Assembly (NCBI GenBank): GCA_030844895.1
Contig: JAUTDX010007111.1
Coordinates: 248,001 to 312,000, forward strand
Length of the DNA stretch: 64,000 bases
Source of the DNA: Ambrosia x helenae
Lineage: Eukaryota; Streptophyta; Magnoliopsida; Asterales; Asteraceae
Direction: 5' to 3'
Each line of letters begins with the position of its first letter. Positions within the stretch are counted from its first letter, which is position 1. The translations under genes were made by a program, and so were the position numbers. The notes below the pieces were generated by a model. The model did not search any database and was not told the origin of the DNA. It saw only the letters and a program-made list of their open reading frames with translations. Shown piece by piece: positions 1 to 9,673 of this stretch.

Positions 1-876
1 TATCACCCTTGAAACGAGGCCGCTGACTACAATACCTGGTCCGAGTTATTTCAGATCCATTGTACGGTGTTTCTCGTTGCTGATCATCTTGAACCTCGCA
101 CTCTTGTCACCACTGCTTCTTTCTCCTCTGATAAGGAGAAGCAAACCACGCCTACCCCTCCTCCTGTTGACTCGTGGGAGCGCATTGATGCCATTGTCCT
201 TCAATGGATATATAGCACAATCTCCCCCGGCCTTCTCAAAACTGTCATCAAGAAAGGCACTACCGCCTATCATGCTTGGAAGGCTATTGAAAACCTTTTT
301 CAAGACAATAAAGCCACCCGGGCCCTCTTTCTTAAAAAAAAGTTTGCCAATAGTCGACTTGAGAATATTACCTCCATGCATGAATACTGTCAAGAGCTTA
401 AGGTTTTGTCTGATCAATTGAACAATGTCGATGCCCAAGTTGACAAACAAGATCTCGTCTTGCAAACCATCTCTGGCCTAACCAAACAATATGAGACGGC
501 TGGAACAATCCTCCAGAACACCAAACCATTACCATCCTTTTTTGAGGTGCGTTCCTAACTATGCATGAATGAAACCACAAAAGCCAACCAAGCCATCCAT
601 TCGGCTCATAAATTCTCCACTACTTTACACGTTCAATCCCAAACCACCCGGTCCCACTCCACAAACCCCAACCCACCCGCAACCCAAACCCAGTCCGAAG
701 CCAACCACAGCCATGGCCGCTCACGTGGCCGTGGCAGAGGCCGCCCATCATCTACCCAACACAACCGCTCCAGGGGCTCATCCACATACCCGACCCAATC
801 TCAACATCCATACATAATCTTCCCACAGAATTGGGCCAAACTCCCAATGCGCCTCTCTCCTCCAAAACACCTATAG
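1..876 (+). pseudogene. Copia element A gag remnant
   Basis: Retrotransposon Gag (capsid/nucleocapsid precursor) fragment. Frame +1 reads from the window edge with a TGA at 10-12, then is open to 558. The product resembles the UBN2/Retrotran_gag type: a WSELF stretch near 39, a WERIDAIVLQWI stretch, a YHAWKAIENLF stretch and the ERLENITSMHEYCQELK-like helix (here RLENITSMHEY). After the stop at 556-558, 565-876 is a Pro/Thr/Ser/His-rich low-complexity segment typical of the gag C-terminus, in another frame. No CCHC knuckle is visible. The family is clear; the exact start is outside the window. Confidence 0.8.
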
Positions 877-973
877 CCCATCATCTAATCAAACACCACA
901 TTGCACATACCCTTCTACCCCTAAGCCGAATGGATCACAGGGCATTCTAGGCCCACGGCTCGCTCAGGCCCAT

Positions 974-2178
974 ATGGCTACTTATAGCCCAACGCCCACT
1001 GACATTGCACAGGCTCTTTACACTCTTTCTATGAGTCAACCGGCTGACCGAGTTGGTTACATGGACATTGGCGCCTCTGGCCACATGGAGCAACCAGGTA
1101 TGAACTGCCCGTCTATTTTTAATTCTTGCACTAATAAACAAATAATTGTTGGAAATGGCAATACTATTCCTGTAATTGGTCAAGGCAACAAAATCCTACC
1201 ACCACCATTTCCACTCCTAAAACTGAACAATGTCCTTTATGCTCCTAATCTCATTAAAAACCTAATATCTGTTCGTCGCCTAACGACAGATAATTTGCTT
1301 TCCATTGAATTTGACCCGTTTGGTTTTCTTGTGAAGGATTTGAAGACCAAGGAACCTATCCTATGATGCAATAGCTCAGGATACCTCTACCCCTTCACCA
1401 CCAACTTCTTCAAGTCCTCTTCCAAACCTACTGCTTTAGCTGCTGTTACTCAAGATCGTTGGCATCAACGCCTTGGGCACCCGGACAACCCTTTATTACA
1501 TTCGTTAAAGTCTAGTTCTTCTATTATATTTAGTAAACCAAACACTACTCTTTGTCAATCTTGTGTTTTTGGCAAAGGTGTCAAACTTCCCTTTAATGAT
1601 TCTATGAATAAAACTTATTTACCTTTTGATATTATTCATAGTGATTTGTGGACCTCCCCGGTTTTGAGCACCGGTGGTCACCGTTATATATACTATTTCT
1701 TGATGATTTGACTGATTTTTTGTGGACATATCCCTTAACCAATAAATCTCAAGTTTACAACTCCTTCACCATTTTTCGCAATCACATAAATACCCAATTT
1801 GAAAGAAAAATTAAACAGTTCCAATGTGACAATGGCACCGAATACACCAATAACAATTTCAAACAATTTTGTCACAACAATGGGATGCAATTTCACTTCT
1901 CATGTCCCCACAACTCCTCTCAAAATGGAAAAGCCGAGCGAAAAATACGAACCATCAATAATATGATTCGTACGCTTCTTTCCTTAGGGTGGTTGATCAT
2001 TTTCTTATATGGTATTAGAGTATTATCTCCAATAACAAAGCTCTTGATCCTATCAACATGGGAACCATCGCCCATCACCCATAAATTTCTTTTCAGGCTA
2101 CTGCGATCCCCACCATGTCTACCTAAAGCTCCCTTTCTTCAACTATTTCGTAATCACCACCGCCCTAAAATTCTTTAA
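974..2178 (+). pseudogene. Copia element A protease and integrase remnant
   Basis: Aspartic protease, GAG-pre-integrase and integrase fragments in shifting frames. A DIGASGHM motif near 1065-1088 corresponds to the copia protease D-[ST]-GA active site, with Ile replacing Thr/Ser. WHQRLGHP near 1459 is the zinc-binding GAG-pre-integrase start. IIHSDLW near 1630 gives the first integrase Asp, QCDNGTEY near 1822 the second and QNGKAERKIRT near 1919 the Glu of the D,D-35-E triad. Stops at 1363-1365 and frame changes near 1370 and 1650 break it. The integrase C-terminus past about 1990 is unreadable. It is a non-functional relic. Confidence 0.8.
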
Positions 2179-2588
2179 AACATCCCATACCATTTTTATC
2201 ACCTTTCCAACATCTCTAAAACTCAAATGACTACCAACATCTTCAAAACTCGGATCCCATGTCCTCAACAGGCTCTATCTACCTCACACTATTACACTTT
2301 GTTACTCCTTCAAAGTTCAACCGTCCCTATTTCATCCATATAATAGATGCACCAAATTATCTTTTATTCATGTCCTTCACCTGCAATATTAAAAAAAACA
2401 AACAAAATGTATTTTCTATTCATTCATCTGCTTAATCAACTTCATCTTTTTTTACATCTGCAACTTCATCAACTTCATCTCTTGCTCAAACAATGACATC
2501 ATCTACTTCTATACAAGATTGGACTTATTCCAAGGCCATCCATCTTGCGGGGTATATTAGAGATGCACCAAGTTCTCAATATTATTAA

Positions 2589-3811
2589 TTGGCCGTTACA
2601 AATGCATTTTTACACGAACACTTACAGGAAACTGTTTACATGCATCAACCAATGGGTTTTCACCATAAGGATTGTCCAGATCATGTCTGTTGTCTCAAGA
2701 AGTCACTTTATGGCCTTAAGCAGGCACCCAGGGCCTGGTATCAACACTTTACTGACTTTGTTCTTCAGCATGGCTTCACTCAGTGCAAAACGGATAATTC
2801 TCTTTTCATCTGTCACCATGGTCATGATGTTGCCTATCTTCTTCTCTATGTGGACGACATCATCCTCACCACCTCCTCTGATAAACTGCGTCAACATCTA
2901 ATGACTATACTTGCAGGTGAATTTGCTATGAAAGACTTGGGCCCCTTATCCTATTTTTTGGGCATCACGGTCACTAGAACGAATGACACACTCTTCTTAT
3001 CTCAGCAAACTTATGCCAAGGACATCATTCATCGTGCTAGCATGGACTCATGCAAACCTGCCGCCACTCCAGTCGACACCCAGAGTAAACTCGGCACCTC
3101 TCCTGATTCTTTATATGATGATCCTGCAACATATAGAAGCCTTGCCGGTGCTCTTCAGTACCTAACCTTTACTAGGACTGATATAGCCTACGCAGTCCAA
3201 CAGATATGCATGCACATGCACTCTCCATGCATGGCTCACTGGAACGCTCTTAAGCGTATCCTCCGTTACTTACAGGGTACCACCGAATACGGTCTACACC
3301 TCCACTCCTCCTCTGATCTCTCCATTCGTTCCTACACAGACGCTCATTCGGCAGGCTGCCCTGATACCCGTCGTTCCACCTCTGGCTACTGCGTCTACCT
3401 TGGCGGTAATCTGATATCATGGTCCTCTAAACGCCAGTCCACTATTTCCCGTTCTAGTGCTGAAGCTGAATACCGTGGGGTGGACAATGTAGTCGCCGAG
3501 ATTTGATGGTTACGCAATCTCCTTCTTGAGCTATATCAACAATGTCCAAAGCATCCCTAGTCTACTGTGACAATGTCAGCGCCATTTACTTATCTGGAAA
3601 TTCGGTTCAACATCAGCGAACCAAACACATTAAGCTTGATATTCACTTCGTCATGGAGCACATTCAGAAAGGTTTAGTTCGCATACTTCACATGCCTTCA
3701 CGATTTCAGATTCCTGACATCTTCACCAAAGGGTTTCCTCGGGTGCTGTTCGATGACTTTCGATCCAGTCTAAGCATTCGCTCACCTCCCGCTTCGACTG
3801 CGGGGGTGTAA
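2589..3811 (+). pseudogene. Copia element A reverse transcriptase and RNase H remnant
   Basis: The C-terminal RT and RNase H domains are well preserved. AVTNAFLHEHL at the left edge corresponds to the usual VKNAFLHG motif, followed by KSLYGLKQAPRAWY and the catalytic LLYVDDIIL box near 2845. RNase H has YTDAHSAGCPDTRRSTSGY and SSAEAEYR, followed by a TGA at 3504-3506. The rest (YCDNVSAIYLS, HIKLDIHFV, DIFTKGFP) lies in a second open frame from 3542 to 3811. The stop is most likely a single mutation inside RNase H. The N-terminal half of RT is missing, so the domain is inactive. Confidence 0.85.
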
Positions 3812-3958
3812 TAGATGCCACGAATTACACACATATTCATTGTATTGTAATTAGCATTTATTGTATTAATTCTCTCCATAATTAGGAGATCTCTTGTAAC
3901 ATTATATAAGGATAATTGTGAATGAAAGAAGGCAAGCAGTTATCATAATTATTCAACA
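3807..3958 (+). repeat. Candidate 3' LTR of copia element A
   Basis: It begins TGTAATAGATG directly after a G-rich tract (TGCGGGGG, 3799-3806) that would be the polypurine tract, right at the end of RNase H. It contains a TATATAAGG box near 3903-3911 and ends ATTCAACA at 3951-3958, so both ends show TG...CA. About 152 bp is short but seen in some plant copia lineages. The 5' partner is outside the window, so the right boundary is a guess. Confidence 0.5.
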
Positions 3959-4298
3959 ACCAACCATCTAATCAAGTGGATGGATTCATATGACCATATG
4001 AACTAAAACATATCAAATATGGCAAAAAGCTTATTGTTTTGATTAAATTCTTTCATACCTTTTGTTCACCAGATAAAAGATGATGAATCCCTTCTTGTTC
4101 CATAAGAGTCTTGATGTTTTGAGTGCAAAAATCAGCAGATTCACAAGCATCTCATCCCATGGCACCTTGAACCAATAATATATGACCAATGAAAACCAAA
4201 GCCTAATTAGTCAACTAAATAAATTAAACAGTAATCATTACATATATGCATACTAATACACTATGATACAAGATATGAAAATAAATGGATGCTTACAC
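3959..4298. other. Intergenic; possible continuation of the pseudogene
   Basis: AT-rich sequence. On the minus strand it continues from the pseudogene at 4299-4541 with a GTGTAAGC donor-like start at 4291-4298. An acceptor-like ending near 4166 is followed by a short open stretch to about 4066. I could not match that stretch to pheophorbide a oxygenase, so it may be an unrelated or decayed exon. Confidence 0.35.
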
Positions 4299-4541
4299 CG
4301 GAGTCTTGGCGGCACGAGCCCTTTCTAACCCATTCTCATCAGGCCACACAAACAACAACCCTTGAGACATCATTGTTAAGAACCTGGTAACATAAGCTCT
4401 CGGGCAATTGGACAGATTGGACCGCTCAAGGCCTATCGTCCATCTGATGACTCTTGTAGAATCCTAGTACACCAACTACATCCGTCAAAAGACCATCCTA
4501 GTACCGTGGTATGAACACTATAGATGCCCATTTTCATCAAC
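4299..4541 (-). pseudogene. PAO: Pheophorbide a oxygenase fragment
   Basis: The minus strand reads, across two frameshifts, DENGHL-stop-CSYHG, GWSFDGC.WCTRI.Q and then SQGLLFVWPDENG. This is the second half of the Rieske [2Fe-2S] site (CSYHGW) and the strongly conserved block after it in pheophorbide a oxygenase (PAO/ACD1). That chloroplast-envelope Rieske monooxygenase opens the chlorin ring during chlorophyll breakdown. A premature TAG replaces Gln just before CSYHG. A 1-nt-type frameshift lies between HG and W, another stop lies after the CTRI stretch, and a further frameshift precedes PRAYVTRF. The fragment ends at a donor-like site (4298/4299), so it looks like a genomic rather than processed copy. 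Only about 80 codons remain. Assignment rests on remembered family motifs, with no search. Confidence 0.7.
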
Positions 4542-5934
4542 ATAAACACAAAGTTACAACCCATCAATAACAAAAAAATTCAAAAAAAAAAAAACTAATA
4601 ATAATAAATATATTTTTTTACAGAAAAAAATAATCCTGCCAAAAGAGTAATCATCGAAAGGTAGAATTTTTTCTACAAAGAATAAAGGAGATCTAACACC
4701 AAATGTGAATTTAAAAAACCAAAAACGATATCAATTGAAGCAATATTCCAATTTGATAAACAATAAACCAAACCCCGTTGCATCTTCACGTAATGAAACA
4801 AAAAACCCCAAAAAGAGATAGAAACAATAAGAGCTTACTAAAGCAAGTCGTAAACCTAACATAGATATTTCTTCTGCAATTCCTTTGTTGATCCAATCAA
4901 GCAATAAAGAAAGATTATGCGACTATTTGTGCGTTAGAGACAGGAAGACGAACTATGGGATCGAGTGAAATGAAAACTTAAATGGGAAAATGTGACGGAT
5001 GAACTAAATATAAAAATCAGTGAATGCTATTGATGAATTTAGACTAATAAATTTTTGAAACCACTAGATTGATGGAACGGTTAAGACGGGAATGATTGTT
5101 GATGAAAAATCGAACCGATGAGATAAGAATACTTAGAGTTATAGGGGAGATTGAAATGAAACCGAATGCAATGATTGTTGATGAGAAACCGAACTGATGA
5201 AGCATTCAACTGCCAATGATGAGGAGCACATTGAAGAGCCGGTTATGAAGAGCGCAGCATTTAGTTGTTGTTCATGAAGATGGCATTCAAGTGATGAAAG
5301 GTATAATAGTTCTCAATTCGGTTTTCATCTATTTATATATACTCGTTGTATATCCCCGTTTAACAGCAACATTAAACCTCTAATCCACCTAATCTAAAAA
5401 AGACTGATTTACCCCATACGAATGCATCAAATGTTTGTAATTTGAGCAATTAAATTTATACTTTCTTAACGTTTGTAGGAATCATTCCCTCATGCTTTAT
5501 TATATAGTATAGATTATGTTTATATTCATTTATAACTATCTTCATGTATATAATTGTCCCTCTAAAACCATATATGGCATACACATATTTTACACCTGTG
5601 ACTAAATTTAACGCTTTATTTCCAAGTTACTTAACAAGAGAAAAGAAAATAAAAGTCTCCCTCCCTTTCTTTTTTTCCCTCTTTTCCCCTTTTCTTCTTT
5701 TCTCTCTAAATCTCCAATTTAGGATGATGAAAATAAACTTAATTTTCTCTTCATTTCCCTTCTTAAAAAAGAAATTGGGGAGCACTCATCCTCTCATTTC
5801 CTTTATTTTCTCTCTTAAAAAAGATTCAAAAAAGTTAAAAAAAAATCTCTAGAACAAGGTTTATCTTCATTTTCCTTTTTTTCTCTTCGTTTCCTTCCAT
5901 AAATGAGACTTGGGAACATAGCGTAGTCTCAAAA
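4542..5934. other. Gene-free AT-rich stretch
   Basis: I see no convincing coding sequence. Imperfect direct repeats of about 30 bp (AATGATTGTTGATGA...) occur near 5090 and 5171. 5640-5880 is a strongly pyrimidine-rich run with T and C tracts. The minus strand around 4840-4980 could be the 5' leader of the decayed gene at 4299-4541, but no start codon with matching coding follows. Confidence 0.5.
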
Positions 5935-6073
5935 AGGTGTCCAAGTGATTGATTATCCATCACTAACATAGGTTGTATAGATGTTATGTATTCAAAATGT
6001 GAAGTTGTGGGTTCAAATCTTTACAAGGGCAAGGTAAAGGTGTAATTAAGGATGTTAAAATTTTAGCGTTCAA
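5935..6073 (+). mobile_element. Probable tRNA-derived SINE
   Basis: A short unit with an A-box-like segment (GTGTCCAAGTGATTGATTA near 5937-5955), a good RNA polymerase III B box (GGTTCAAATCT, 6010-6020) and a 3' A-run (6072-6083). Size (about 140-150 bp) and layout match plant tRNA-related SINEs. No convincing target-site duplication was found, so ends are approximate. Confidence 0.45.
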
Positions 6074-6102
6074 AAAAAAAAAACTCCGGTATCTAATACT
6101 TA

Positions 6103-6975
6103 GGTGGTGTTTGTTTTTTTATAGAAGCACTTCCTGACCTCTTTTGTGTGTGCCGCCCAGACGCAGGCAGACATTGAGGTGTTGCAATCCGTTTGTTTTT
6201 TCATAGAAGCATTTCCTCTTCTTGGGGCAGACATTTTCAAAACACTTCTCAAGTCTTCATGCCTCTTCTCAGTTCTCTCATTCATTCATCAGCTCTCCAT
6301 TCTCTCATCTCCCTCACAAAACCAAAACCCTAGCTTTCCAATCTCCATCCTCACTCACCTGCACCACCGCCCTTAGCCACCCTCCTCCTCCCCCATCGGC
6401 GTCTCCCTCCTCTCTCCTCCCCCACCGCATCTCCCTCTTCCCTCCCAGCGCCGCTGCCTCACATCATCCTCCCAGCACCGTCGCCTCACCTCCTCCCTCT
6501 TTTCTCTCTTATCTTCTTCTAATCTTCATTTCGAGAAAATGGCACAGATAAGATGGAAGTAAGAGGCAGAGGCCTTCATATCGGTGAGAAGCAGACCAGC
6601 AACAACTTTCAAAAGGTTTGCACTTCTTAATGTTCTTTGCTTTGATTTGTGTTCTAGAATTGTGGCTTTTTTTACAAGTGTTGGTTAATTATATTTCTTT
6701 TGTCAAGTGTTGTAAAAGAGCCCTAATTTGTGTTATGATTATGGTGGGTTATGGTTATGGTGGGTTGTGGTGGTTCACGGTGGTTATGGTGGGTTGTGGT
6801 AGGTTATGGTGGGTTGTGGTTAGTTATGGTTATGGTTAGGCTACGCTGCAGACGTTATTAAACAAACAGTCTTCTTCTTGCTGACTGCAGACCATTGGTC
6901 CATCTCTTCTCTTGCAAATGTCTGCATATGTGGTCCGCATACTGCAGACCTTTTACCTCTAATAAAACAAACACC
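6103..6975. mobile_element. Non-autonomous TIR element, PIF/Harbinger-like, TTA target
   Basis: The left end reads GGTGGTGTTTGTTTTTTTAT and the right end reads AATAAAACAAACACC, so the ends are inverted repeats (GGTGTTTGTTTTATT). The trinucleotide TTA flanks both sides (6100-6102 and 6976-6978), as expected for PIF/Harbinger TSDs. A second copy of the subterminal TTTGTTTTTTCATAGAAGCA lies at about 6191. No transposase is encoded. The inside holds a CT-rich, mRNA-leader-like stretch (6240-6540) that may be captured host sequence, and a GGTTATGG minisatellite. Confidence 0.6.
6741..6840 (+). repeat. GGTTATGGTGGGTTGTGG minisatellite
   Basis: Imperfect tandem array of GGTTATGGTGGGTTGTGG-type units lying inside the TIR element. 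It is G/T-strand biased but is not the plant telomere repeat TTTAGGG. Confidence 0.75.
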
Positions 6976-6978
6976 TTA

Positions 6979-7528
6979 GTCATTATAAGTCACTTTGTTG
7001 TGGTAGTGGGTGGTTTTATTAAACATCTCAAAGACAAACTTCCCATAACTTCATCTATAAATCTCACAATTATGTGTACACTTGACAAAAGAAATATAAT
7101 TAACCAACACATGTAAAAAAAAGCCACAATTCTATAACACAATTGATTTGATCTAAAATCAGGATTTTGATTTTAAACATTTCAATGTGCATGTTTATAT
7201 ACATATATATTCCAACAAACACTGCTATATATATTACAATCATTGGTGTATTTTAAATATGACTAATTTCGTATTAATCATGGTATAAATTTCATCAATA
7301 TTGTTATTTATATCTATATCTTTCTATCTATTATAATAATTGAAAGCAATAAATCCCACATGGCATTTAAAGAGGGCATCCACCCCTTTGAGTCTGTCAT
7401 GTGGCAATGACATGGCACCAAGGAATTAAAAAAAAAAAAAACTTCATCCCTATAAAAGTTTTCTTCCCCATCTCAAACCTATAAACGTTTTTCTTCCCTT
7501 TGAGTCTATCATGTGGCAATGACATGGC
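6979..7528. other. Gene-free stretch with a 33-bp direct repeat
   Basis: AT-rich sequence without coding. A CCCTTTGAGTCTRTCATGTG... unit ending in GACATGGC occurs twice (7384-7416 and 7496-7528), 112 bp apart, with a purine/A-run between. The second copy abuts the coiled-coil pseudogene. Their origin is unknown. Confidence 0.55.
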
Positions 7529-8502
7529 CCACTTTGCTCTTTCGAATGTTAGGGATTCTCTGGAGGCCATGGATGATGATCTTCTGCTATCCAAGATGAT
7601 GATGGGGGTATGTAGTTTTACTTATATGCTTCCCAAGGGGGTTGCAAGGTTTAGGAAGAGAATGTTGGAGTATGAAGAATTTTCAAAAAAAGAAGGAGAA
7701 GATGAAGGCATCATTTTCTGCCCTGAAGAAGGAGGTTCAGGGTTTTGCCGAGAAGGAGAAGACGTTTGTGGCTTTGATTGATGAGCTGAAAAGAGAGCAC
7801 GGGGTTGAGAAAAAGAGGCATGAATCCGATAGGCAAAGGTTGAGGCAAATAGGGCTGCTCTAGAAGTTAAACAAAAGGCCTTTCGGGAGGAAAAAGGTGG
7901 TTTGAAGGCTTCTCTTGCCAAGCCTCTGAGGCCAACCAGTGGTTGATTGAGCATGGATTTCAACAGGTTGTGACATACCTCATTCATTCTTATTAATTTA
8001 ACTCGGCTTTGGGAGAGGTCTAAATGAAGTTGCTCAATCATGGGAAGCATTTGGGGTATGTGGCTAGTTATAAGGCTCATGAGGCTGGTCAGCCCTTGGA
8101 ACAATCTCCCCTCTATCAAGCCAAAGCCATAGATGTCTTCAAAGAGCCAGTTATGAAAATGGAGCGTCTGACCTACCCCTATGTTGAAGAAGTGTTAAAA
8201 TGTTTTGGCAAGCCAGTATCTGTGCTACAGGAATTAAAATCTCTACGTCTTAATGAAGTAGTTTGCGTTGAGGTTCTCAAGTCCCATTCCAAGAAGAGGT
8301 CTTATCAGGGGACATTGAGGAAACACTGGATGATGGTAAGGAAGGTTCAAAGGAGACAAGCTTGGAGGCTTCCGAGGTTAAAGGGGATGCTAGTGAAAAG
8401 AAGGCTAAGAAATCAAAGAAACCCAAGAAGTCAAAGATTGATGATGCGGCTGTGAAAGGAGCTGAGGCCTCAAAGCCTTCTTCTTTGGATGCCGCAGTTT
8501 AA
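7529..8502 (+). pseudogene. Coiled-coil protein fragment, putative 'gypsy-type transposase' family
   Basis: Across several frames it reads a Lys/Glu-rich coiled coil (KKEVQGFAEKEKTFVALIDE, then a LKREHGVEKKRHESDRQRLR stretch, 7680-7850). A globular stretch follows, with LNHGKHLGYVASYKAHEAGQ and LEQSPLYQAKAIDVFKEPV (8024-8270), then a Lys-rich acidic tail (KKAKKSKKPKKSKIDDAA) ending at a TAA (8500-8502). I recall similar proteins repeated in Asteraceae genomes, annotated as 'putative gypsy type transposon domain'; their role is unknown. Frameshifts fall near 7680, 7845, 7920 and 8300, and an in-frame gap interrupts around 7990. The N-terminal domain is missing. It abuts the truncated gag of element B, so the two may have been joined by rearrangement. 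Confidence 0.5.
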
Positions 8503-8547
8503 ATATTTGAGCCTTTCATATTCGTAGCTTTCTTAACTCTACGTTCT

Positions 8548-9123
8548 AGATGGCCCAGTCCCCAACGAGCCTGAAAATAACACTAATGCTACTCGTAGGG
8601 CATTGGAAAAGCATAACGAGGATGCCATTGAGGTAGCCTGCCTTATGCAAGCCACTATGTCTCATGATCTCCAGAAGAACATGGAAGACAAGAATGCATT
8701 TGACATGATCGAGCAACTTAAGGACATGTTCCAGAAACAAGCCTGACAAGAACGCTGTGACACCATGAAATAGCTCATAAGCTGTAAAATGCAAGAGGGC
8801 TCATCTGTTAGTGCTCATATGCTTAAGATGAAAGGGTACATTGACCAACTCAATAAACTTGGTAATCCCCTACAAAATGAAATGGCAGCGGATTTCATCT
8901 TGAACTTCCTCCCTAGCTCTTACGACCAGTTCATTTTGAATTTCAATATGAATGCCAGGTAAAATATAGTGTCTAAGCTTCATGGAATGCTTAAAACGGC
9001 TGAGATGAATATACCTAAAAAAACTAATCAAGTTCTGATGGTCAAATCTACTGGTGTCAAAAAGCCCAACAAAAAGAAAAAGGGTTATAATGGCAAAGGC
9101 AAGAAGAAAGTTGATGTTGCTGC
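8548..9123 (+). pseudogene. Element B gag, N-terminal part, interrupted by element C
   Basis: Copia Gag of the UBN2 type. It reads ATRRALEKHNEDAIEVACLM, then LQKNMEDKNAFDMIEQLKDM, then an FILNFLPSSYDQFILNFNMN stretch and LHGMLKTAEMNIPKK, ending in a lysine-rich linker just before the knuckle. In-frame stops at 8743-8745, 8770-8772 and 8960-8962 inactivate it. The start of the protein is missing. It is cut at 9123 by the 5' LTR of element C, and the knuckle continues at 24318. Confidence 0.8.
9119..9123. repeat. Left target-site duplication of element C (GCTGC)
   Basis: GCTGC directly precedes the 5' LTR, and the same five bases follow the 3' LTR at 24318-24322. Five bp is the normal size for copia integration. 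Confidence 0.95.
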
Positions 9124-9657
9124 TGTAGATGCATTTATGCGACTAGTGCTTCGGATTGTTCAATATACTTGTTTTGATAAATGTCGAAGGTGCGAAGGAG
9201 ATATGATAGGTGCGAAGGAAACAATTTTGTTTGGTCGAAGGAGAATCAAAGGGTGCGAAGGAGTGGTTTTGGACGAAGGTAGAATAGATGTTTATGTATG
9301 GCTTGGTTCGACCGGTTGATATGGTCGAACCTGCACATTCGCACGAACTGTTTGGGTGAATGTGCAGTCTATAAATAGTCAAGCTGATTTTTTGAATGTA
9401 ACTTTGAGTCATTTTATTCCCTCCACTTTCTGATTCTCTCTCTAGGATATTATTTAGCTTAATTCACGTTCATACCCTATTGCTTTCAATCTGTAAACGT
9501 GTAATTGAGTTCGTAATTAATGAAAAAGCTTTGAAATGATGATTTACGTGTTTTGATCTGTTTGATTATCATTTTGTGATTGTTTTAGGGATTCCGCACC
9601 TAAAACAAACTTGTTTGATCATTCTTTGTTGATTATACGATCCATATAGCACATACA
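9124..9657 (+). repeat. 5' LTR of element C
   Basis: 534 bp, TG...CA ends, near-identical to 23784-24317. It contains repeated GTGCGAAGGAG/GGTCGAAGG motifs (9183-9265), a hairpin and TATA box, and a U5-like T-rich end. It is followed by a 3-nt spacer and the primer site. Confidence 0.95.
9335..9377 (+). promoter_or_regulatory. LTR promoter of C: hairpin plus TATA box
   Basis: GCACATTC pairs perfectly with GAATGTGC (9335-9366). Directly downstream is TATAAATA (9370-9377). The same hairpin-then-TATA order appears in the LTR of element D and in the internal regions before the accessory ORFs. In the 3' LTR the TATA box is kept (24030-24037) while the stem has decayed. Confidence 0.7.
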
Positions 9658-9660
9658 AAG

Positions 9661-9673
9661 TGGTATCAGAGCC
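9661..9673 (+). other. Primer-binding site of element C
   Basis: TGGTATCAGAGCC, complementary to the 3' end of plant initiator methionine tRNA, three nucleotides after the 5' LTR. It primes minus-strand DNA synthesis. Confidence 0.95.

Larger units (their letters stand above)
1..3958 (+). mobile_element. Ty1/copia element A, decayed, 5' end outside window
   Basis: Copia-order remnants lie on the plus strand: gag, protease, integrase, reverse transcriptase, RNase H, then a candidate 3' LTR. The 5' LTR lies left of the window. Every domain has stops or frameshifts, and about 400 bp between integrase and RT (2180-2588) has no recognisable coding and lacks the N-terminal RT. The order IN before RT is the copia signature. 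The element cannot code for a working polyprotein. Its clade was not determined. Confidence 0.9.

Noticed and set aside
2335..2580. AATAGATGCACCAAATTA resembling the candidate LTR start of element A
   Set aside because: Similarity is limited to about 12 bases and does not continue, so a nested LTR is not supported.
4066..4165. Second exon of the pheophorbide a oxygenase pseudogene
   Set aside because: Splice-like borders exist but none of the frames matches the family after the WPDENG block.
6741..6840. Telomere-like G-rich repeats
   Set aside because: The unit is GGTTATGGTGGG..., not TTTAGGG; it is a local minisatellite.
7320..7400. Possible Helitron 5' end (TCTATCTATTATAATAATTG)
   Set aside because: The start resembles some plant Helitron ends, but no CTRR end with hairpin was found to pair with it.
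9661..9673. tRNA-like TGGTATCAGAGCC sites (also 33005, 36047, 42963, 53382)
   Set aside because: They are retrotransposon primer sites of 13-14 nt next to LTRs, not tRNA genes.
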